This document shows positions 9,601 through 12,171 of a stretch of DNA of 12,171 bases, piece after piece. Position numbers and translations under genes: made by a program. This DNA comes from an uncultured bacterium. Its GTDB lineage: Bacteria; Bacteroidota; Ignavibacteria; Kapaibacteriales; UBA2268. The stretch lies in assembly GCA_937875295.1 (NCBI GenBank), contig CALLXS010000001.1, forward strand, positions 1-12,171. The letters run 5' to 3'. The notes below the pieces were generated by a model. That model did not search any database and had not been told where the DNA came from. It saw nothing but the letters and a program-made list of their open reading frames with translations. Every line of letters begins with the position of its first letter. Within the stretch, counting starts at the first letter, position 1.

Positions 9601-10699
9601 TATCAATCTTAAAATTGAGCCAATTATCGCCAAATAAAGCCTTAAATTCGGCAATTGTTGGACAACCTGCCACATTAGTTTTAGGAATATAATTGTAGGT
9701 GTAGTAACGAGGATAATCTTTTTCTTTCCATTTAGGATTATGATTTTTTTCTATTTCCTTTATTATATCTAAAAAGTCAAAATGTGGTTTTTTTCTAAAA
9801 AATAATTTTATCACATTGTCTCTTATTTCTCCTTGCAAATGCTCAAACTCGCCTTCAGTATCATTTGCTACTTTATATTTAATTGTATTTATAAATGAAT
9901 ACATTCTAAATAATTCAAAGAGGGGATGGCTAATATGGCATCTATATTTGTTTTTTTCGAAAGGACATTTTCCGATATTATGTTTTTGAGATTTTAATGG
10001 TCGCTGAAAAAAAACTTCTCTATAAATTTTTTTAGATAGATCTTCGCTAAGATTTTGAGCTTTACAAATTTGCTCAAACTCGTCTTGCAATAGTTTTCTA
10101 CCAGTAATAGTTGTTCTAATACGTTGCTGGTGAGGATCTAATGTGCTAAAGTATTGCCCAAGAGTTAAATCACCAATTTTATTTTTCAATTCTTTAATTG
10201 CTTTATCTGTATTAGTTCTTTCGTCTTGCTTTTGATCTTTTCGATTCGAATAATATCCTCGTCTTTGGCAAATATGATACAAAGCTCTTCCTATCTCATA
10301 TTTTGATAGATTATTATTGGGATCAGCTGCTTTGGCTCTTAATTCATAAGGCTCAAGCGATAACCATTCAATAAAATTTTTACTTTGAGGATATTTAAAA
10401 TCTTCACCTTTTTTATAGTGAGCCCAATTGTTTAGCTCTTCATTAGACAGAGGGCACATTTCATTTTCTAATAATACTTTAAGTGTACGATATTTTCGCA
10501 TTTTTCGTCTGAAATAATGCCTTCTTACACTTCTTCTTTGAGTTCTTGATGCGGCTAAAGAAAATTCTACATTTTTTTCTTCTCCCACTCCTTTTTTAAA
10601 TATTCTTACACCATAGTCAACAATTGGATTTTCATTTTCTGTGATATCTCTATTTCTAATAGCCCACCCTATAGACGCTGTGCCGAAATCGATATTAAC
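6656..10699 (-). CDS. cas9: Type II-C CRISPR effector nuclease Cas9, 5' end broken (no start codon in frame before the RuvC-I motif)
   Basis: The frame encodes 1347 residues of Cas9, the RNA-guided nuclease that cuts both strands of target DNA. Numbering from the first codon after the upstream stop (10699), RuvC-I is IDFGTASIGWAI with catalytic D4. The arginine-rich bridge helix is about 52-71 (RTQRRSVRRHYFRRKMRKYR). RuvC-II is VIIETTRD with E653. HNH is DIEHTLPRS with H740 and probable N763. RuvC-III is HSHHAIDA with H937 and D940. All catalytic residues are thus encoded. However, TAA at 10702-10700 directly precedes the motif, and the first ATG, GTG or TTG in frame is GTG 10588. A product from there would have 1310 residues and lack the RuvC-I aspartate, leaving at best an HNH nickase. 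No ribosome binding site or promoter is evident. Cas9 usually has only a few residues before this motif, so little is missing. The gene is either a pseudogene, switched by recombination, or misassembled at its 5' end. It leads the cas9-cas1-cas2 operon, and the lack of csn2 or cas4 here indicates subtype II-C. Confidence 0.93.
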   Translation of the reverse strand, partial: VNIDFGTASIGWAIRNRDITENENPIVDYGVRIFKKGVGEEKNVEFSLAASRTQRRSVRRHYFRRKMRKYRTLKVLLENEMCPLSNEELNNWAHYKKGEDFKYPQSKNFIEWLSLEPYELRAKAADPNNNLSKYEIGRALYHICQRRGYYSNRKDQKQDERTNTDKAIKELKNKIGDLTLGQYFSTLDPHQQRIRTTITGRKLLQDEFEQICKAQNLSEDLSKKIYREVFFQRPLKSQKHNIGKCPFEKNKYRCHISHPLFELFRMYSFINTIKYKVANDTEGEFEHLQGEIRDNVIKLFFRKKPHFDFLDIIKEIEKNHNPKWKEKDYPRYYTYNYIPKTNVAGCPTIAEFKALFGDNWLNFKIDREDFKVDIFEIWNVLNNYEDDDKLYEYAINRLDFDEEKANKFTKINLKEGYGSLSLKAIKKILPYLEKGLLYSHSVFLANMPEVIGKAKWEKLKEQISDEIEFIIESHTDQKKKVLIVNTVLNRIRNSEKHININYCLKNKDKEALITATENEYGRKRYASMIENDREKLLIDLEHSLMEQIAKKPNGEYLQNKRIDEMVIEYLSEAQYNIPKENFDKLYHPSEIEIFPKAKPTNINGKNYYLLGSPSTPSVRNPMAMRALYELKSLINELILSDRLDPQNDTVIIETTRDLNNANERKAIQKYQNELEKRRQKYKTEISELYFEEYKKEYIPNDRDILKFQLWIEQNKKCIYTGQTIPLHSFLGENPDFDIEHTLPRSQSFDNSQENITLANNYYNRFIKKNLLPVNLPNYNEEVTISLGGKSIICPPIVETIKIWLEKAIEFENRKEIANGRSKMATTKDQKDDAIIDRHYNLIHRNYWKGKFNRFMMNEIKEGFKNSQLIDTGIITKYSIHYLKTVFDKVIAVKGNITADLRKLWGLQNIIEQDTDTEDDALSTINPTGKDRSEHSHHAIDAIVISLMDRRNTIDNKTIYETLAKYFREKEDEFINNSLRPYFPRPWKNFVEDVLKIKENILISYSFRDSTLKQTKRKLKINNNIQYTDQLDENGKKIPKYEKGLGIRASLNKETFYGVIKRNQVNTKSGEIEEVIKYTKTIPVQNLKESDIKFIVDDKIRNMFENQVLSKIKENGIFLEPNLKKNPEGKPVPIKNIKVFANKLSPVIFKPHTHLSKKDYKNNYIVENDGNYAIAIYKGLDSKNENITECKLISNLELSNQLRSGSVQNLFPTEITITDKKNNIITLPFFCRLKAGDLVVMYNESPDELPYYQALINNEQINIRELPEEIRKELKLRIFRLIKFFIPNNLILGRHFYSNINADKDTSVKDVTKIDGKVKRCNSNTFKGIPIVLDVTGTFIKISKYYND
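10589..10699 (-). other. In-frame RuvC-I coding segment of cas9 upstream of the first usable start codon
   Basis: These 37 codons lie between the stop TAA (10702-10700) and GTG 10588. They encode IDFGTASIGWAI followed by a normal beta-hairpin continuation up to VRIFKKG. None is ATG, GTG or TTG. Conservation of the motif shows this was coding sequence and that GTG 10588 is not the ancestral start. A start finder would place the gene start at 10588 and so lose the RuvC-I active site. Confidence 0.9.
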
Positions 10700-10805
10700 T
10701 TAACTTGATTAAGATTAATTTAATTATTGTGTATTAATAGCTGTTTTAGATAGTGGTTTATGCATATCATATTAACTCAATATTAAATTAAGTTTAATTT
10801 GAATA
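10694..10805. repeat. Pair of imperfect direct repeats at the cas9 / integrase junction
   Basis: The segment at 10694-10724 (starting ATTAACTTAAC) is repeated imperfectly at 10771-10804 (starting ATTAACTCAAT). About 25 of 34 aligned columns are identical, including the blocks ATTAACT, ATTAAG and TTAATTT. The first copy begins inside the second codon of the cas9 remnant, where the cas9 sequence stops making sense. The position suggests recombinase binding or crossover sites. The extreme AT content weakens the statistics. Confidence 0.4.
10708..10798. repeat. Imperfect inverted repeat between cas9 and the integrase
   Basis: Arms at 10708-10738 and 10771-10798 are inverted copies sharing ATTAA, then TTAATTTAAT, then ATTG, with small gaps. 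They flank a 32-base centre (10739-10770). Such a structure beside a tyrosine recombinase gene could be a crossover or invertible site. It uses the same bases as the direct repeat pair, so the two readings are alternatives. AT richness makes chance similarity a real possibility. Confidence 0.35.
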
Positions 10806-10829
10806 AGTGCCTTTTTTGCAGTAATTTTG
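10798..10829 (+). promoter_or_regulatory. Bacteroidota-type promoter of the integrase gene
   Basis: TTTG at 10798-10801, a 20-base spacer and TAATTTTG at 10822-10829 match the Bacteroidota primary sigma factor consensus (-33 TTTG, -7 TAnnTTTG). Transcription would start near 10834-10838, giving a leader of about 30 bases before ATG 10868. No comparable promoter is seen on the minus strand for cas9. Confidence 0.6.
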
Positions 10830-10860
10830 CAGTTGTTCGTATTTTTTTAATAACTGCAAA
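10814..10860. promoter_or_regulatory. Three copies of TTTGCAGT in the integrase promoter, possible operator or recombinase arm sites
   Basis: TTTTGCAGT occurs at 10814-10822 and again at 10825-10833, offset by 11 bases or about one helical turn. An inverted ACTGCAAA lies at 10853-10860. The second and third copies form a 9-base perfect inverted repeat (10826-10834 with 10852-10860). Copy one sits in the promoter spacer, copy two overlaps the -7 box and copy three lies between the probable transcription start and the integrase ATG. A protein bound here would block transcription, so autoregulation by the integrase or control by a repressor is plausible. The binding protein is unknown. Confidence 0.5.
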
Positions 10861-10867
10861 TATTTTT

Positions 10868-12133
10868 ATGAATGTTAAACTATATTTGGATAAGCCAGAA
10901 TCTGATGAGTCGGTAATAATGTTATATGTTAGTTTTAACGGATCGCATGTTCGGTTAAGCACAGGTCTTAAAATTAAAAAATCAAATTGTATTGTCGAGG
11001 GCAGAACAAGGATTACCAAAATTAAGAATTCATTTATGCATGCAAAAGAATATAATACTGAAATAAATAGGATTGTTAGTTTCGTCAATAGTTATATTGT
11101 TAGCAATAATAACAAAGGATTACTTTCAAAGGAAAAGTTTGTAGAAGACTATAAAAACTATATTTCACCTTATACTATCTCAGATGCAGATAGCACTATT
11201 AATCTATTGACCGAATATTTAGATGTTAGATTGAATTATTCGAATGGCATAAAAAGGATAAATCCATTAAGTAAAACAACTTCAAGACGAATTAAGTATA
11301 TGGTTAATAATTTAATCAGCTTCGTCAATGCAAATCCTAAATACGGTAAAATTAAAAGTTTTAACGATATTAAAATAGTATATGATTTTACGGAATGGTT
11401 ATATAAATACAATAATACACCTGCTACAATTACTGTTAAACTTGGGTTTGTTAAACAATTTATTGATTGGGTGATTAATGAGAAGGATATTAATGTAAAA
11501 TCAAATATTAAATTTAACTACGTCAATAATGAGAACCTTTCATTGTTCGCTTTAAACTTAGATGAGATTACGCTTATTAAAAACGCAACGATAGATAGTC
11601 AAATGTTGGATTACTATAGATGTTGGTTCTTGGTACAGTGTTATACCGGGTTAAGATATTGTGATCTTATACTTTTAAATAGGGAAAACATTAAACTTGG
11701 AGAAAGGATTATCTGGCTAAACACAATAAAAACTAATAAGATTGTGCAAATCCCAATTATTGATGATTTATACGAAATAATAACTTCTAATGACGACTTA
11801 TTATTTAATACTAAACGCACTAATTATAATTCCTATAAAAATGGTATTAAAAAAGTAGCTAAATTAGCTGGATTAAACGAATTAGTTCCAAAAGTTTCTT
11901 ATAATAGGAATGTCAAAGTAATAAAAACTTTTCCTAAATATGAACTTATTGGTACTCACACAGCAAGGAGAACTTTTATTACAATGTCAATAAAAAAAAG
12001 AATTCCTGATAGAGTTATAATGCAAGTATCAGGGCATACATCATATAAATCTTTTAATAAATATATTAAATTAGCTAATGAAGATGTGAAGAAAGAATTT
12101 TTTGAAGCTTATAACAAAAAGGATATTGATTAG
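10868..12133 (+). CDS. Tyrosine recombinase / integrase with N-terminal arm-binding domain
   Basis: This 421-residue site-specific recombinase likely moves or inverts a DNA element. The N-terminal ~70 residues (MNVKLYLDKPE..., LYVSFNGSHVRLSTGLKIKK) resemble the arm DNA-binding domain of Bacteroidota integrases. A helical SAM-like core-binding domain spans about 105-215, and the catalytic domain runs from about 225 to the end. The active-site set is complete: R263 (YTGLRYCDL), K288 (NTIKTNK), H364 and R367 (GTHTARR), H390 (SGHTSYKSF) and nucleophile Y399 (NKYIKL). The start is placed at ATG 10868. A longer frame from TTG 10799 would begin inside the promoter and add an unrelated leader. No Shine-Dalgarno is seen. 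It is divergent from cas9 across a repeat-rich 168-base junction and may have shaped that junction. It could be a prophage, conjugative element or phase-variation recombinase; sequence alone does not distinguish these. Confidence 0.95.
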   Translation: MNVKLYLDKPESDESVIMLYVSFNGSHVRLSTGLKIKKSNCIVEGRTRITKIKNSFMHAKEYNTEINRIVSFVNSYIVSNNNKGLLSKEKFVEDYKNYISPYTISDADSTINLLTEYLDVRLNYSNGIKRINPLSKTTSRRIKYMVNNLISFVNANPKYGKIKSFNDIKIVYDFTEWLYKYNNTPATITVKLGFVKQFIDWVINEKDINVKSNIKFNYVNNENLSLFALNLDEITLIKNATIDSQMLDYYRCWFLVQCYTGLRYCDLILLNRENIKLGERIIWLNTIKTNKIVQIPIIDDLYEIITSNDDLLFNTKRTNYNSYKNGIKKVAKLAGLNELVPKVSYNRNVKVIKTFPKYELIGTHTARRTFITMSIKKRIPDRVIMQVSGHTSYKSFNKYIKLANEDVKKEFFEAYNKKDID

Positions 12134-12137
12134 ATAT

Positions 12138-12162
12138 AAAAAAAAGACGAGTTGCCCCGCCT
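12138..12162 (-). terminator. Minus-strand intrinsic terminator of a gene right of the window
   Basis: Read on the minus strand, AGGCGGG, a GCAA tetraloop and CTCGTCT form a 7-pair hairpin with two G-U wobbles, followed by a run of eight T. On the plus strand the same arms contain A-C mismatches, so the hairpin works only leftward. It implies a minus-strand gene beyond the right edge that converges on the integrase, whose stop codon lies only four bases away. Confidence 0.65.
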
Positions 12163-12171
12163 TCAAAGTTT

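Noticed and set aside
10739..10770. GCTGTTTTAGATAGTGG and its complement looked like a fragment of a type II CRISPR repeat or tracrRNA anti-repeat.
   Set aside because: Only a single copy exists, similarity to GTTTTAGA-type repeats is short and belongs to subtype II-A, and no downstream tracrRNA hairpins or second copy are visible.
10799..10867. TTG 10799 as start of the integrase.
   Set aside because: It falls in the -33 box of the likely promoter, and the added 23 residues do not resemble the arm-binding domain, which begins at MNVKLYLDK.
10881..10888. TATATTTG, a perfect Bacteroidota -7 box.
   Set aside because: It lies inside the integrase coding sequence after ATG 10868 and has no TTTG at the right distance upstream. 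The pair at 10798-10829 fits better.
10783..11088. Minus-strand 101-residue frame opposite the integrase start.
   Set aside because: It is antisense to the well-supported integrase, has no recognisable domain and no ribosome binding site. The minus-strand frames inside the tape measure gene were rejected for the same reasons.

Overview
The window looks like AT-rich Bacteroidota DNA. Three things point there. The tyrosine recombinase has the N-terminal arm-binding module common in that phylum. Its upstream region carries a Bacteroidota-type promoter (TTTG, 20-base spacer, TAnnTTTG). The cas9-cas1-cas2 operon resembles type II-C systems of Bacteroidota, and Shine-Dalgarno sequences are mostly absent. 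This assignment is inference from sequence style, not a database match.

Layout: (1) 1-5291, plus strand: end of a phage tail module. It holds a 5'-cut small gene, a second small gene and a 1579-residue TP901-type tail tape measure protein. The small genes sit where tail assembly chaperones normally sit and may be joined by a +1 frameshift. (2) 5292-5429: an AT-rich gap ending in a strong bidirectional terminator. (3) 5430-10699, minus strand: cas9, cas1 and cas2 in one overlapping operon, reading towards the tape measure gene. (4) 10700-10867: a repeat-rich junction with the integrase promoter. (5) 10868-12133, plus strand: a complete tyrosine recombinase. (6) 12138-12162: a minus-strand terminator belonging to a gene beyond the right edge.

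Main observation: the cas9 frame continues upstream of its first usable start codon through an intact RuvC-I motif (IDFGTASIGWAI). It then hits a TAA three codons before the catalytic aspartate, with no ATG, GTG or TTG in between. All other Cas9, Cas1 and Cas2 catalytic residues are present. The gene therefore appears cut within its first few codons, next to a recombinase gene and a cluster of imperfect direct and inverted repeats. No CRISPR array or tracrRNA is recognisable, and the usual array position downstream of cas2 is occupied by a phage tail gene. The locus could be a CRISPR-Cas module captured and broken by a mobile element, a recombinase-switched cas9 5' end, cargo in a prophage, or an assembly chimera. 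Junction-spanning reads would decide.
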